Part shown: in pieces, positions 1-8,964 of the stretch
How the letters are laid out: each line of letters starts with the position of its first letter
Numbering within the stretch: the stretch's first letter is position 1
DNA from: Parasedimentitalea huanghaiensis
GTDB taxonomy: Bacteria > Pseudomonadota > Alphaproteobacteria > Rhodobacterales > Rhodobacteraceae
Direction: 5' to 3'
Assembly: GCF_009753675.1 (NCBI RefSeq)
Contig: NZ_WQLV01000002.1
Location: 641,127-705,126 of the forward strand
Length of the DNA stretch: 64,000 nucleotides
The notes under the pieces: generated by a model
Seen by the model: the letters and a program-made list of their open reading frames with translations, nothing else
Told to the model about the DNA's origin: nothing
Database searches by the model: none
Position numbers and translations under genes: made by a program

Positions 1-586
1 TCCGCGCGGTCAGCTCCCAAGCAATTGCGTGCATCAGGTGTGTTTTACCCAAACCAACACCACCATACAGTACCAGTGGGTTAAAGGTGACGGGTCCACC
101 TTCACCGACTCGACGTGCCGCCGCATGGGCCAGCTCGTTTGGTTTACCAACTACAAAACTGTCAAACGTGAACCGTGGATCAAGAGGTGCGGCCTGCAGC
201 GATCCCATCGTGTTCTGCCCAGTCGTGTTCGACGCAGCAGTCGAAGTTGGTGATGTAGCGGTGTCGGCACCTTCATTTAGATCGGTCAGCTCCACAAACG
301 GCTCCTCGGCACGCTCAGGTGCGCGGGCCGGACGGACTGGTGAGTTGGCTGCAACTTTAAACGACAAGCGCTGGACAGGCTCACCTGACAGGGTGAACTC
401 ATGCAAGATAAGATCTGCAAAATTCTGGCTAACATAATTGCCCATAAAATTGGTAGGCACATGGAACACCGCCACGCCGCCCTCTAACTCGTCAAATTCA
501 AGTGGTTCAATCCACGTTGTGTAGTTGTTTTGTCCAACTGTCTTGAGCAACCGTTGCCTCAGTTGGCTCCATTTTTCTTGTGTCAT
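1..586 (-). CDS. dnaA: Chromosomal replication initiator DnaA (5' part, truncated by window edge)
   Basis: DnaA is the AAA+ initiator of chromosome replication. The first 195 residues are visible. The N-terminus starts MTQEKW and forms domain I, which binds other DnaA molecules and helicase-loading partners. A Pro/Ala/Thr-rich linker follows. The start of the AAA+ domain is seen as NPLVLYGGVGLGKTH, which contains the Walker A motif. The rest of the ATPase domain and the DNA-binding domain IV lie outside the window. An in-frame ATG four codons upstream (598) would give MRRGMTQ; the internal Met is preferred because relatives start with MTQEKW (recalled). The gene reads away from rpsT with about 550 bases of non-coding DNA upstream. 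Confidence 0.95.
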   Translation of the reverse strand, partial: MTQEKWSQLRQRLLKTVGQNNYTTWIEPLEFDELEGGVAVFHVPTNFMGNYVSQNFADLILHEFTLSGEPVQRLSFKVAANSPVRPARAPERAEEPFVELTDLNEGADTATSPTSTAASNTTGQNTMGSLQAAPLDPRFTFDSFVVGKPNELAHAAARRVGEGGPVTFNPLVLYGGVGLGKTHLMHAIAWELTAR

Positions 587-598
587 TCCGCGCCTCAT

Positions 599-1064
599 AC
601 GTCCCGTTTTTGGTGGCCTAAACTGGCCATGCACTCACCCTCACAATCGCATCAAACGCCAATGGCCAGGCACAACCATACCGCGTGCTGACCATCCCAA
701 GTCGGCCAACACTATCCCAAACAAGGGATAGGCTCACTAAACGTTCGCATAGTAAAAAATATCCATGTTGCCACATGGACTTAGTCAACATTACACAATG
801 CGACTGGGCTGCTGTTCGGAAACGCCCGAAGCAGTTTCATTCAATCCACGCAACAAACACACGTTGCATTTCTGAACTTTCAGTCACGAAAAGATTCCCG
901 ATGCCCATCAGGAATTTCGCGAGCAGCCTAGTCCCCCCAGCGAATGAATCGCTGTATCATTGGTAGCAAAATCGAGGGTCGTCCATCAACGAAACTCTGA
1001 TGTTGACTCGGGGATTGTGGATAAAGAATCTCTCCCACCCGCTATGGATGCAAAAAAGCGTGTC
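599..1064. other. Long non-coding stretch upstream of dnaA
   Basis: This is the only gene-free stretch longer than 300 bases. It holds a DnaA box at 1016-1024 and two short inverted repeats: CTATCCC/GGGATAG at 712-718 and 725-731, and CCATGT/ACATGG around 763-778. It should contain the dnaA promoter. The short frames inside it have no recognisable product. With one consensus DnaA box there is not enough to call a replication origin. Confidence 0.6.
1016..1024 (-). promoter_or_regulatory. Consensus DnaA box
   Basis: The minus strand reads TTATCCACA, an exact match to the high-affinity DnaA box. It lies about 430 bases upstream of the dnaA start and just downstream of the rpsT terminator. It could serve autoregulation of dnaA, or be an isolated site. 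I saw no further perfect boxes nearby. Confidence 0.6.
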
Positions 1065-1100
1065 AAAAAAGCAAAGGGCGCTGAAAATTTCAGCGCCCTT
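1065..1100 (-). terminator. Rho-independent terminator of rpsT
   Basis: There is a perfect 13-bp stem, 1074-1086 paired with 1088-1100. On the minus strand it is followed by TGC and six T residues (1065-1070). It starts 43 bases past the rpsT stop. Confidence 0.9.
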
Positions 1101-1143
1101 CACGGTAATTTCACTTTGGCCTAACGACCATAAAAGAAAAGAA

Positions 1144-1407
1144 TCAGCTAAGTGCTTTAACGCGTGCTGCCAGGCGTGACACTTTACGTGATGCTGTGTT
1201 TTTGTGGTAAACACCTTTGGTAACGCCGCGCATCAGTTCAGGCTGAGCAGCGCGCAGGGCAGCGATTGCGTCGTCCTTGTTGCCGCTCTCCAGAGCTTCT
1301 TCGACTTTACGTAGGTATGTACGGATGCGCGAACGACGGGCTTTGTTTACAGCAAAGCGCTTCTCGTTCTGACGGGCGCGCTTTTTTGCTTGTGGTGTAT
1401 TTGCCAT
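1144..1407 (-). CDS. rpsT: 30S ribosomal protein S20
   Basis: Encodes an 87-residue, highly basic protein starting [17 protein letters not shown]. This matches ribosomal protein S20, which binds the 5' domain of 16S rRNA early in small-subunit assembly. The length is normal for the family. The reading frame extends further upstream, but the Met at 1407 matches the conserved family N-terminus and the upstream residues look non-coding. It is monocistronic: a strong terminator follows, and the upstream neighbour has its own terminator. Confidence 0.97.
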   Translation of the reverse strand: MANTPQAKKRARQNEKRFAVNKARRSRIRTYLRKVEEALESGNKDDAIAALRAAQPELMRGVTKGVYHKNTASRKVSRLAARVKALS

Positions 1408-1578
1408 GGTATTGGACCTTACTCTCGGGTTTATTTCTCTGACGCGCAATGTCAGCCAACCCGGATTGATCCACCGGTGTGATTCTAGCCAAGCGGGCTG
1501 CACGCGCATTTATTCTGGCGTCATCTACCCAGAAACGACCATGTTGGCAAGGTGAGTCTTTGCCCCTTGCAGAAAATG

Positions 1579-1602
1579 AAAAAGCAGGCCGTCAGACCTG
1601 CT
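1579..1602 (-). terminator. Terminator of the mutM/enoyl-CoA hydratase unit
   Basis: AGCAGG and CCTGCT arms (1597-1602 and 1583-1588) form a hairpin on the minus strand, followed by TTTTTCATTTT. It lies 28 bases after the enoyl-CoA hydratase stop. Confidence 0.75.
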
Positions 1603-1629
1603 CATTACTCAATCATCTGGACAAACTGC

Positions 1630-2406
1630 TTACTTGTCCCGGAACTGTGCCTCGCGCTTCTCCAAGAATGCAGCCATGCCCTCTTTTTGATCTTCGGTCG
1701 CAAACATCGAATGAAACACCCGGCGTTCGAACAACATACCTTCGCTTAATGTCAATTCGTAGCTGCGATTCACCGCTTCTTTAGCAGCCGCAGCTGTCAG
1801 CAGCGACTTCTCAGCGATTTTTTGTGCAGCCCCCATGGCTTCTTCAATCAGCTTCTTGGCTGGCACAACACGTGACACCAACCCAGAGCGCTCTGCTTCT
1901 TCTGCGCCCATGAAACGCCCAGTCAAATTCATATCCATCGATTTGGATTTTCCAACAAACCGGGTCAACCGTTGGCTGCCACCCATACCCGCGATGACAC
2001 CCAGGTTGATTTCTGGCTGGCCAAATTTGGCAGTGTCCGCTGCTATGATAAAGTCGCACATCATCGCGACTTCGCATCCACCGCCCAGCGCATAACCACT
2101 CACTGCTGCAATGATTGGTTTACGGATCGCCGCAATCCGGTTGTTGATGTCAGCGAACAAGTTGCTGGTGAACACATCAACAAAGCTCATCTCCGACATC
2201 TCTTTGATGTCGGCACCAGCTGCGAATGCTTTCTCGGATCCGGTAAGCACGATGCATCGCACCTTGTCATTGGCATCCGCCTCTTCCAAGGCTGAACCCA
2301 ATTCCTGCAACAGCAGCGTATTGAGCGCATTCAACGCGTCAGGCCGGTTCAGCTTGATAAGGGCAACGTGGTCCTGCACTTCGACGTTGATCGTCTCAAA
2401 GGCCAT
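1630..2406 (-). CDS. Enoyl-CoA hydratase (crotonase family)
   Basis: A 258-residue crotonase-fold enzyme that hydrates trans-2-enoyl-CoA to 3-hydroxyacyl-CoA in fatty-acid or butyrate-type metabolism. Both catalytic glutamates of classical hydratases are present, in [11 protein letters not shown] and FGQPEINLG. The oxyanion-hole segment is [11 protein letters not shown]. These residues argue against an isomerase or a hydrolase-type crotonase. The start at 2406 ([10 protein letters not shown]) fits the family. An in-frame ATG at 2421 has a better-placed GGAA ribosome site and would add MKVHS. mutM lies 47-62 bases upstream on the same strand, so the two are probably co-transcribed. Confidence 0.92.
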   Translation of the reverse strand: MAFETINVEVQDHVALIKLNRPDALNALNTLLLQELGSALEEADANDKVRCIVLTGSEKAFAAGADIKEMSEMSFVDVFTSNLFADINNRIAAIRKPIIAAVSGYALGGGCEVAMMCDFIIAADTAKFGQPEINLGVIAGMGGSQRLTRFVGKSKSMDMNLTGRFMGAEEAERSGLVSRVVPAKKLIEEAMGAAQKIAEKSLLTAAAAKEAVNRSYELTLSEGMLFERRVFHSMFATEDQKEGMAAFLEKREAQFRDK

Positions 2407-2468
2407 ACTGTGAACTTTCATTATTCCGTTAAGAACAATTTCTTATCACGCAGAACATCTCGTTCAAG

Positions 2469-3320
2469 CTATCTTTGGCACTTGCCACAGAAGAAGGTTG
2501 AGCGACCTGATTGGGTGATTCTATCTATTATACCGCTACAACCATCACGCTTGCAGGCGCCTCCTTCTCGCCCATAAACATCAAAGCTGTGCTGAAAATA
2601 TCCAAGATTTCCATCGGCTTGCCGGAAATCTTTTAGCGATGATCCTCCTGCTTTTATCGCATCCGTTAGAACGTCTCGGATCACCGGAACCAGCCCTGCC
2701 ACACGACTTGCAGAAATTTGCCCCGCTTTACGACGTGGCGATACTTGTGACCGGAAAAGAACTTCACACACATAAATATTGCCCAGGCCAGCGATGATTC
2801 CCTGATCCAGCAGCGCGGATTTCACCGGTGTATTTCGTCCCTTGAATGCCTGGACCAGGTAGTCTTCATGGAAATCATTCCCCAATGGTTCAGGGCCTAA
2901 GGCCGACAGCAATTTATGTTGATTGGCAGTTGCCGTGTCCAAAAGGTCCATCGCCCCAAATCGGCGCGGATCGTTAAACGTGATGCGCGCTCCGTTGGTC
3001 ATGTCGAACACTACGTGATCATGTTTCTGCGCTGCCGGGTGATCATGCACAAATTGGCCTAATGGGTCGCCTGACACTGTCATCCGTCCTGACATGCCCA
3101 GATGAACCAATAATGTCTCGCCACTGTCGAGATCAGCCAACAGATATTTGGAACGCCGCCGTAATGTTAAAACACGCGTCCCCGTCAGCCGCGCAGCCAT
3201 GTTTTCAGGGAATGGCCAACGTAAATTTGGCCGATTGACCTGTGCCTGGGCTATCACCGCGCCTTCCATTGCCGGGCTCAACCCGCGGCGCACTGTCTCA
3301 ACTTCGGGTAATTCCGGCAT
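2469..3320 (-). CDS. mutM: Formamidopyrimidine-DNA glycosylase (Fpg)
   Basis: A 283-residue base-excision repair enzyme that removes 8-oxoguanine and formamidopyrimidines and nicks the strand by beta,delta-elimination. The mature N-terminus PELPEVETV carries the catalytic proline and glutamate. The conserved Lys is in RRSKYLL. The helix-two-turn-helix region has [17 protein letters not shown]. The C-terminal zinc finger has two Cys pairs (CKRDGC and CGKC). The start is fixed by the need for Pro2; the open frame runs 16 codons further upstream without family similarity. It is divergent from ubiE across 84 bases. Confidence 0.97.
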   Translation of the reverse strand: MPELPEVETVRRGLSPAMEGAVIAQAQVNRPNLRWPFPENMAARLTGTRVLTLRRRSKYLLADLDSGETLLVHLGMSGRMTVSGDPLGQFVHDHPAAQKHDHVVFDMTNGARITFNDPRRFGAMDLLDTATANQHKLLSALGPEPLGNDFHEDYLVQAFKGRNTPVKSALLDQGIIAGLGNIYVCEVLFRSQVSPRRKAGQISASRVAGLVPVIRDVLTDAIKAGGSSLKDFRQADGNLGYFQHSFDVYGREGGACKRDGCSGIIDRITQSGRSTFFCGKCQR

Positions 3321-3404
3321 GTCATCGCTCCCAATCCAAACCGCCGCATTGTACCTGCCTGTCAGCACCTTATAACAGGGGCGAAATCAGAAAATGGCAG
3401 CCCC

Positions 3405-4157
3405 ATGGCAGACACACAGCAGAACACCACACATTTTGGCTTTGAAACCGTCCCTGAGACCGAAAAAGCCGGTCGTGTTCAGGGCGTATTCAACTCGGTA
3501 GCCTCTAAATACGACATCATGAACGACGTAATGAGCGTTGGCATCCACCGGGTCTGGAAAGATGCGATGATGGATTGGCTAGCCCCCCGCCCCGGACAGC
3601 GCCTGCTGGATGTCGCCGGTGGTACCGGCGATATCTCGTATCGCTTTCTGAAACGTGCTGGCCGTGGTCACTCAACCGTTCTCGACATAACAACACCAAT
3701 GCTTGAAGCAGGGCGCACCCGTGCCGAAGCCGACCAAATGGCTGACAGTTTAGACTGGGTCACCGGCGATGCCATGGCCCTGCCCTTCAAGGATAACACC
3801 TTTGACGTTTACACCATTTCATTTGGCATCAGGAACGTCACCCGTCCGCAAGAAGCCTTGAACGAAGCCTATCGTGTGTTGAAACCCGGTGGACGCCTGA
3901 TGGTGCTGGAATTCAGCCAATTGCCCAACCCAGCGATGCAAAAGGCCTATGACCTGTATTCGTTCAACGTGATCCCACGCATGGGAAAATTGATCGCCAA
4001 CGACTACGACAGCTATCAATACCTCGTCGAATCAATCCGCAATTTCCCGGATCAGGACACGTTTTTGGGAATGGTTCGTACTGCAGGTTTTGAGAACGCC
4101 AAATATCGCAATCTCAGCCTCGGCATTGCCGCCCTGCACTCCGGCTGGAAAATCTAA
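3405..4157 (+). CDS. ubiE: Ubiquinone/menaquinone C-methyltransferase UbiE
   Basis: A 250-residue SAM-dependent class I methyltransferase that C-methylates the benzoquinol ring in ubiquinone synthesis. The SAM-binding loop [10 protein letters not shown] sits near residue 70. The family signatures [17 protein letters not shown] and FGIRNVT are present, and the C-terminus ends [13 protein letters not shown] as in other UbiE proteins. The length is normal. ubiB starts three bases after the stop, so the two quinone genes form a coupled operon. Confidence 0.97.
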   Translation: MADTQQNTTHFGFETVPETEKAGRVQGVFNSVASKYDIMNDVMSVGIHRVWKDAMMDWLAPRPGQRLLDVAGGTGDISYRFLKRAGRGHSTVLDITTPMLEAGRTRAEADQMADSLDWVTGDAMALPFKDNTFDVYTISFGIRNVTRPQEALNEAYRVLKPGGRLMVLEFSQLPNPAMQKAYDLYSFNVIPRMGKLIANDYDSYQYLVESIRNFPDQDTFLGMVRTAGFENAKYRNLSLGIAALHSGWKI

Positions 4158-4160
4158 ACT

Positions 4161-5690
4161 ATGCGCGGTCCACACAATATTATTCGCCTGATCCGAACAG
4201 GCGCAACACTGGAACGTACGGGTGCCATGAGTGTCGTTCTGGATGCTTTTGAAGCTCCAAAGCCACTACGCATTCTCGCACACACGCTGGGTTGGCCGTT
4301 TAAGTGGCTAGGCTACAAAGGCAACCCTGATATGCCGCCTGCAACACGGGCGTTAACGGCACTGGGCCCTGCCTATATCAAGCTAGGGCAGATGCTTTCG
4401 ACCCGACCCGATCTGGTAGGTGAGGATCTGGCCCTGCAATTGCGGGTGCTTCAGGATAAACTGCCGCCTTTCTCCAAATCCGAGGCCATGGCCGAGGTAG
4501 AGAAGGAACTGGGCTTGCCTGTTGATCAAGTTTTTTCCGAATTCAGTGAGCCAATCGCCGCTGCTTCGATCGCCCAAGTTCACCGTGCCCGTCTGGCCGA
4601 CAGTGGTAAAGAAGTCGCGGTCAAGGTCCTGCGCCCCGGCATCGAACGCGCTTTCAACAAAGACGTTGACGCCTTTTACTTCGCCGCACGCATCGTCGAC
4701 CTCTTCGCCCCCGGCGCCCGGCGCCTGCGACCAATGGAGGTGATTGAACACTTTGATGGCGTGGTACAGGCCGAACTTGACCTACGCCTGGAAAGTGCCT
4801 CGGCTTCCGAGTTTGCTGCCAATACTGGCTCTGATGAAGGCTTCCAACTTCCTTCGATACAATGGAATTACTCTGCCCGCCGGGTGATGACCTTGGATTG
4901 GGCTGATGGCGTTGCCATGGGCGACAATGTTGCACTGGACGCAGCGGGGCATGACCGTCGGGTGTTAGGCAACCGCGTGCTCAGCCTGTTCCTGCGTCAC
5001 GCTCTGCGCGATGGTTTTTTCCACGCGGACATGCACCAGGGCAACCTCAAGGTGGCCGCCAATGGCGATATCATCGCCTATGACTTTGGCATCATGGGGC
5101 ACATCGATGAATATACCCGCCGGGTCTACGCCGAAATCCTGTTTGGTTTTATCAAACGCGATTACAAACGCGTTGCTGAAGTGCATTTTGAGGCGGGCTA
5201 TGTCCCTGCCGACCGCGATGTCGACGAATTTGCACGCGCACTGCGCGCCGTCGGTGAACCCATATTCGGTATGGATGCCAGCAGCATCTCAATGGGACGT
5301 CTTTTAAACTATCTCTTTGAAGTCACTGAACGTTTTGGAATGGAAACCCGCACCGAGCTGATTCTGTTGCAACGTACAATGGTAGTGGTTGAAGGCGTCG
5401 CCCGTTCACTGGATCCACATATCAACATCTGGGAAACCGCCCACCCCGTGGTGGAGGATTACATCAAAAAATCCATTGGTCCACGCGCTGTGGTCAAAGA
5501 TTTGATGTCAACAGCGCAGGTAATGGCCCGATTTGGCCCCCGGTTGCCTGCCTTGGTCGAAGCGGCGCTGATCGCCCAATCCAGCTCTCCAGAATCGCGC
5601 GGTCGTGTTGGCACGAACTGGATCGCACCTGCACTGACCGGCGTTGTGGTTGGCGCCAGCCTAATTGCAATTGCCAGTCAATTTTTCTGA
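4161..5690 (+). CDS. ubiB: Ubiquinone biosynthesis accessory kinase-like protein UbiB
   Basis: A 509-residue ABC1/ADCK/UbiB-family atypical kinase-like protein, a membrane-associated ATPase needed for ubiquinone synthesis. Visible family marks are the KxGQ motif (YIKLGQMLSTRPDL), the alanine-rich loop (AAASIAQVH), the ATP lysine in VAVKVLRPG, the catalytic segment HADMHQGNLK and the metal-binding DFG (YDFGIMG). The C-terminus has a hydrophobic segment (ALTGVVVGASLIAIASQFF) that probably anchors it in the membrane. In many relatives coaBC follows ubiB (recalled); here the operon ends. Confidence 0.96.
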   Translation: MRGPHNIIRLIRTGATLERTGAMSVVLDAFEAPKPLRILAHTLGWPFKWLGYKGNPDMPPATRALTALGPAYIKLGQMLSTRPDLVGEDLALQLRVLQDKLPPFSKSEAMAEVEKELGLPVDQVFSEFSEPIAAASIAQVHRARLADSGKEVAVKVLRPGIERAFNKDVDAFYFAARIVDLFAPGARRLRPMEVIEHFDGVVQAELDLRLESASASEFAANTGSDEGFQLPSIQWNYSARRVMTLDWADGVAMGDNVALDAAGHDRRVLGNRVLSLFLRHALRDGFFHADMHQGNLKVAANGDIIAYDFGIMGHIDEYTRRVYAEILFGFIKRDYKRVAEVHFEAGYVPADRDVDEFARALRAVGEPIFGMDASSISMGRLLNYLFEVTERFGMETRTELILLQRTMVVVEGVARSLDPHINIWETAHPVVEDYIKKSIGPRAVVKDLMSTAQVMARFGPRLPALVEAALIAQSSSPESRGRVGTNWIAPALTGVVVGASLIAIASQFF

Positions 5691-5718
5691 GTCGGGATCT
5701 CGCTGTCTATTTACCTGT

Positions 5719-5748
5719 CTTCATCTAGCCAAAAATATCCTAGGGGGT
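5719..5748 (+). repeat. Dispersed intergenic repeat, family B, copy 1
   Basis: CTTCATCTAGC, then an A-rich segment with ATATCC and a run of G, in the gap between convergent ubiB and the thiolase. Nearly the same sequence recurs at 27247-27276 downstream of dapD, with a partial inverted copy beside it. Confidence 0.6.
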
Positions 5749-5767
5749 GAATTGGCCATTCAGCCAA

Positions 5768-5788
5768 GAGGGGGCATACAGCCCCCTC
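5768..5788. terminator. Hairpin between convergent ubiB and thiolase genes
   Basis: A perfect stem GAGGGGGC/GCCCCCTC with loop ATACA. It lies 77 bases past ubiB and 15 bases past the thiolase stop. There is no clear T-run on either strand, so it may be a bidirectional or Rho-assisted terminator. Confidence 0.55.
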
Positions 5789-5803
5789 CTCCGCCTTGAG
5801 ATA

Positions 5804-6979
5804 TCAGAGCAGTTCTATCGCCAATGCGATACCCTGTCCGCCGCCGATGCACATGGTGATCAACCCTTTTGATCCACCACTTCGTTCCAACTCATACAGG
5901 GTTTTCAAGGTGATAATGGCGCCCGTCGCCCCCACTGGATGACCCAGTGCAATGGCACCGCCGTTGGGGTTCACCTTTGCAGGATCAAGCCCCAGCTCTT
6001 TGTTCACCGCCAACGCTTGAGCCGCAAAAGCCTCGTTGCTTTCAATCACGTCAAAATCACTTGCTGAAAGACCCGTTTTCTTCAACAAGGCCTGAACGGC
6101 AGGGACCGGGCCGATGCCCATCACTTCAGGGCGCACTCCAGCATGTGCGTAACCCAGAATACGCGCTTTGGGCTTCAGCCCAGCGGCCTCAGCAACGCTG
6201 GCCGTTGCCAGAACCATAGCCGCAGCCCCATCGTTGATCCCGCTGGCATTACCGGCTGTCACGCGACCGTCTTTTTGAAACACGGCTCGCAGCCCAGCCA
6301 GTTTTTCCATATTGCTGACGGTGGGATGCTCATCCACTTCAAACGGTACCATGTCCCGCTTCACCTTCACCTCAACCGGCGTGATCTGGCTTGCAAAATA
6401 TCCCGCTTCAATCGCGGTTGCCGCACGGGTCTGGCTAAGCAATGCAAACTCATCCATCTGGGCACGGGTGATTTCATGTTCATCCGCAACGTTTTCCGCG
6501 GTTACACCCATATGCCCAGTGCCAAACGGGCAGTTCAACGCACCCAGCATCATATCCAGCGATTTCACATCGCCCATCTTTGCGCCCCAGCGTTGCTGTT
6601 GCATGATGAATGGGCTGCGCGACATGTTTTCCGCACCACCTGCCAAGGCAAAATCCGCATCACCTAGCATCAAAGACTGCACGGCAGAAACAATGGCCTG
6701 CGCCCCCGACCCACACAAACGATTGACGTTCATCGCCGGGGTCGCGTTTGGCACGCCCGCCTGCAGTGCCGCGACCCGGCTCAGATACATATCGCGCGGC
6801 TCTGTATTAATCACATGGCCAAACACCACATTGCCGATTTGCTCTGGCGCCACACCTGATCTCTCCATCGCAGCCTTGGAAACCGTGGTCGCGAGATCAA
6901 TCGGTGCTGTATTGGCCAATGCTCCACCAAAAGTACCGATAGCTGTCCGTGCTCCGTCCAGAATGACAATCTCTGTCAT
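5804..6979 (-). CDS. Acetyl-CoA acetyltransferase / beta-ketothiolase
   Basis: A 391-residue thiolase that condenses or cleaves acyl-CoA units (acetoacetyl-CoA or 3-ketoacyl-CoA). The nucleophile Cys89 is in NRLCGSGAQAI. The catalytic His is in GHPVGATGA and the second Cys in CIGGGQGIALAIE. It resembles the PhaA/BktB branch rather than FadA. The start at 6979 (MTEIVILDGARTAIG) has GGAGAG eight bases upstream; an ATG eleven codons further out lacks family similarity. It is divergent from an XRE-cupin regulator, which may or may not control it. The exact chain-length preference cannot be read from the sequence. Confidence 0.93.
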   Translation of the reverse strand: MTEIVILDGARTAIGTFGGALANTAPIDLATTVSKAAMERSGVAPEQIGNVVFGHVINTEPRDMYLSRVAALQAGVPNATPAMNVNRLCGSGAQAIVSAVQSLMLGDADFALAGGAENMSRSPFIMQQQRWGAKMGDVKSLDMMLGALNCPFGTGHMGVTAENVADEHEITRAQMDEFALLSQTRAATAIEAGYFASQITPVEVKVKRDMVPFEVDEHPTVSNMEKLAGLRAVFQKDGRVTAGNASGINDGAAAMVLATASVAEAAGLKPKARILGYAHAGVRPEVMGIGPVPAVQALLKKTGLSASDFDVIESNEAFAAQALAVNKELGLDPAKVNPNGGAIALGHPVGATGAIITLKTLYELERSGGSKGLITMCIGGGQGIALAIELL

Positions 6980-7090
6980 GGTTTCTCTCCTCATGAAATC
7001 CGTTGCCTGCACTATGCAGCCGCAGCATCGCCAAGTCTTCCGGGACGCCCCGTCATTGACAAAAGTCGCTATGAAGCGCAGGACTCCGCT

Positions 7091-7657
7091 ATGACGGAAA
7101 ATACAGACGATATCCTGACACTGCTCCCCGCCCGCCTGAAAGAGGCCCGCCGGGCCCAGGGCCTGAGCCTTGAGGCAGTGGCCAACCTGTCGGGCGTGTC
7201 TCGGTCCATGGTCAGCCAGATAGAGCGCGGTGAAAGCTCGCCCACCATTTCCACCCTATGGAACCTGACCCGCGCGTTGCAGGTCGATTTCGCCGGATTG
7301 TTAGAGGCCAAAGATACTCAGGACAGGATTGACGTGCTTCGATCAGACGATGTACCAAAGATTGAGAACATGGGCCACGGCTGTCGCATCCGCATCCTTT
7401 CGCCGCCTGAAGAGGCTGGCGGCCACGAGGTCTATGATATTCGGTTCGACAAAGACGGCGCATTGAACAGCCAGCCACATACCCGTGGCACGCTTGAGCA
7501 ACTCACCGCATTGGAAGGCGACATTACCGTCATATCAGGTAATGCCCGCAACCAGCTAAAGGCGGGCGACACCGCCCGCTATGCGGCAGATGTGGACCAT
7601 TCGATTACTGCACCAAATGGCCCAGCGCGGGTGTTTTTGATTGTGAAGAATGCCTAA
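7091..7657 (+). CDS. XRE-family regulator with C-terminal cupin domain
   Basis: A 188-residue regulator. Residues about 11-65 form a helix-turn-helix of the Cro/CI type (LSLEAVANLSGVSRSMVSQIERGESSPT). Residues about 110-185 form a small cupin barrel (QPHTRGTLEQLTALEG, LKAGDTARYAADVDHSI) that likely senses a small ligand. This architecture is common for repressors of amino-acid or polyamine catabolism, but the ligand here is unknown. It is divergent from the thiolase with 111 bases between the starts and convergent with the broken ATPase. Confidence 0.85.
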   Translation: MTENTDDILTLLPARLKEARRAQGLSLEAVANLSGVSRSMVSQIERGESSPTISTLWNLTRALQVDFAGLLEAKDTQDRIDVLRSDDVPKIENMGHGCRIRILSPPEEAGGHEVYDIRFDKDGALNSQPHTRGTLEQLTALEGDITVISGNARNQLKAGDTARYAADVDHSITAPNGPARVFLIVKNA

Positions 7658-7679
7658 ATACATTCCCGCCTTCCCAACC

Positions 7680-8232
7680 TTAATCTGGGAAAACTTGGGA
7701 CTTGCGTAGCGTAGAAATTATGAAGTTGCCACGCGCCCCGATGCTCACCTTAGGAAGTAAATAGACATCATAGCCCAAAGTGGGGAGGGCTGCACTGATC
7801 CGCTCAAATTCTTCGACTGCATCGTCATACCCATGCTGACGTTCTGCATCGAACACATAAATTTCTGGCCATGGAAGAACGAGAAAAACTTGACGGTTGT
7901 ACTGCCGAACATTTCCCAGCGTTTCTTTTGGCTGTGAGCCCCGAGCAACTCTCAAGAGCTATCGCGGCGTCAACCAAGCCCCTGTCAAAAAACGTGAAAC
8001 CTGAAGGTTCACTCATCAAGGCTAGATCTGCGCGCGCCATATCAATGGCTCGATGGGCAAATGCAACGGCTTCAAACCAAGGAAGCATCCTCCCACCCTT
8101 GGCAAGCTCTTCCTTGACGATTCTCCTCCCCGGTTCTTCAACCGTTTTATAGCCTTTGCTCCCGAGCTCAGAGAGCACGGAAGACTTTCCGCCTCCCGAA
8201 CAACCGCTAGTCAATATGAACTTGTTCACCAC
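7680..8232 (-). pseudogene. AAA-family ATPase (NadR/AAA_28-like), frameshifted
   Basis: Two overlapping minus-strand frames make one protein. The first starts at 8232 (MVNKFILTSGCSGGGKSS, Walker A) and reads through FFDRGLVDAAIALE. The second continues LGNVRQYNRQVFLVLPWPEIYVFD to the stop at 7680. Removing one base from the four-G run (CCCC on plus, 7939-7942) joins them as SCSG-SQPKETLG and gives a normal 183-residue protein of the small P-loop family that resembles NadR-type kinases. As sequenced, the first frame ends at 7825 after 135 residues with unrelated sequence. It may be a true null, phase variation at the homopolymer, or a sequencing error. Confidence 0.8.
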
Positions 8233-8288
8233 AGCTACAGCCGAACCAAATTAGATTATTGTGGAGCTTTAGGGACATAGAGAACCGG

Positions 8289-8783
8289 TCACGACAACCG
8301 TTGTGCCACACACAACGCCGCCAAAGACGGTAGGGCTAACAAATCCTTGGCGCTTTGAACGCGATCCTCAGTATAATATCCCGCTTCGTGTAGGACATTC
8401 ACGGTCGCTGCCAGCGTACCACCGATTACAATGGGCAGGTTGACCACTGACTGACAGCCAAGCGAGTTGATCAGCTCATAGTCTGGAAAGACCTCTGCAA
8501 TTTCCTCAATGGAATTCGCAACAAAACACTCATGCCGTTCGTGAACCACGGAAAACCAGCTATTTCGCGTGATCGGCTTGGTACCAGAGGTCGGATAGTT
8601 GACTGGGTCATTTGTGTAGGGGCGTTGCGCCAGTTCAGTTTCCAGATCAACCGTCATCACAGTGAACAGTTTTGCGCCGACAACATTTTGCCAAAGATCA
8701 CTGAGCGCCGCATAGGCTTGATCCGACGTCGTAGCCGCAGACAATGCGCTCTCAAATTGAGCTAGTGCGGCATCTTTAGTCAT
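8289..8783 (-). CDS. GAF domain-containing protein
   Basis: A 164-residue single-domain protein. It has a GAF-like core with alternating strands ([35 protein letters not shown]) and a long first helix. Such stand-alone GAF proteins bind small ligands or act as methionine sulfoxide reductase-like enzymes. The only Cys residues are at FVANS-proximal ECF, in LGCQS and near the C-terminus, so a free-methionine-sulfoxide reductase role is not obvious. It is divergent from kbl. Function unknown. Confidence 0.7.
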   Translation of the reverse strand: MTKDAALAQFESALSAATTSDQAYAALSDLWQNVVGAKLFTVMTVDLETELAQRPYTNDPVNYPTSGTKPITRNSWFSVVHERHECFVANSIEEIAEVFPDYELINSLGCQSVVNLPIVIGGTLAATVNVLHEAGYYTEDRVQSAKDLLALPSLAALCVAQRLS

Positions 8784-8862
8784 TCAATTTCTCCAAGTAC
8801 ATTATATCGCTAACAATCGCTGCGATGGCGCTTGCGTTCAAGATGTTTCACTTAGTTCGTTC

Positions 8863-8886
8863 AAAAATCCTATTTCACGGATTTTT
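8863..8886. promoter_or_regulatory. A/T-rich inverted repeat upstream of kbl
   Basis: AAAAATCC and GGATTTTT arms separated by eight bases lie 79 bases before the kbl start, in the gap divergent from the GAF gene. It could be a regulator site or a small leader hairpin. No regulator can be assigned. Confidence 0.35.
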
Positions 8887-8964
8887 TTCCAAAATAGTGA
8901 ATTCTCCTATTTGGGAATCTTATCCGTTATGGTAGATGCGATTCTAAGGATAAGGAGTTCGCCC

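Noticed and set aside
599..1143. Chromosome origin of replication
   Set aside because: Only one consensus DnaA box and no AT-rich unwinding cluster could be recognised; alphaproteobacterial origins are often elsewhere.
6312..7094. 260-codon plus-strand open frame opposite the thiolase
   Set aside because: It runs across the thiolase with Cys/Ser/Pro-rich nonsense sequence and crosses its own promoter; the thiolase has all catalytic residues on the other strand.
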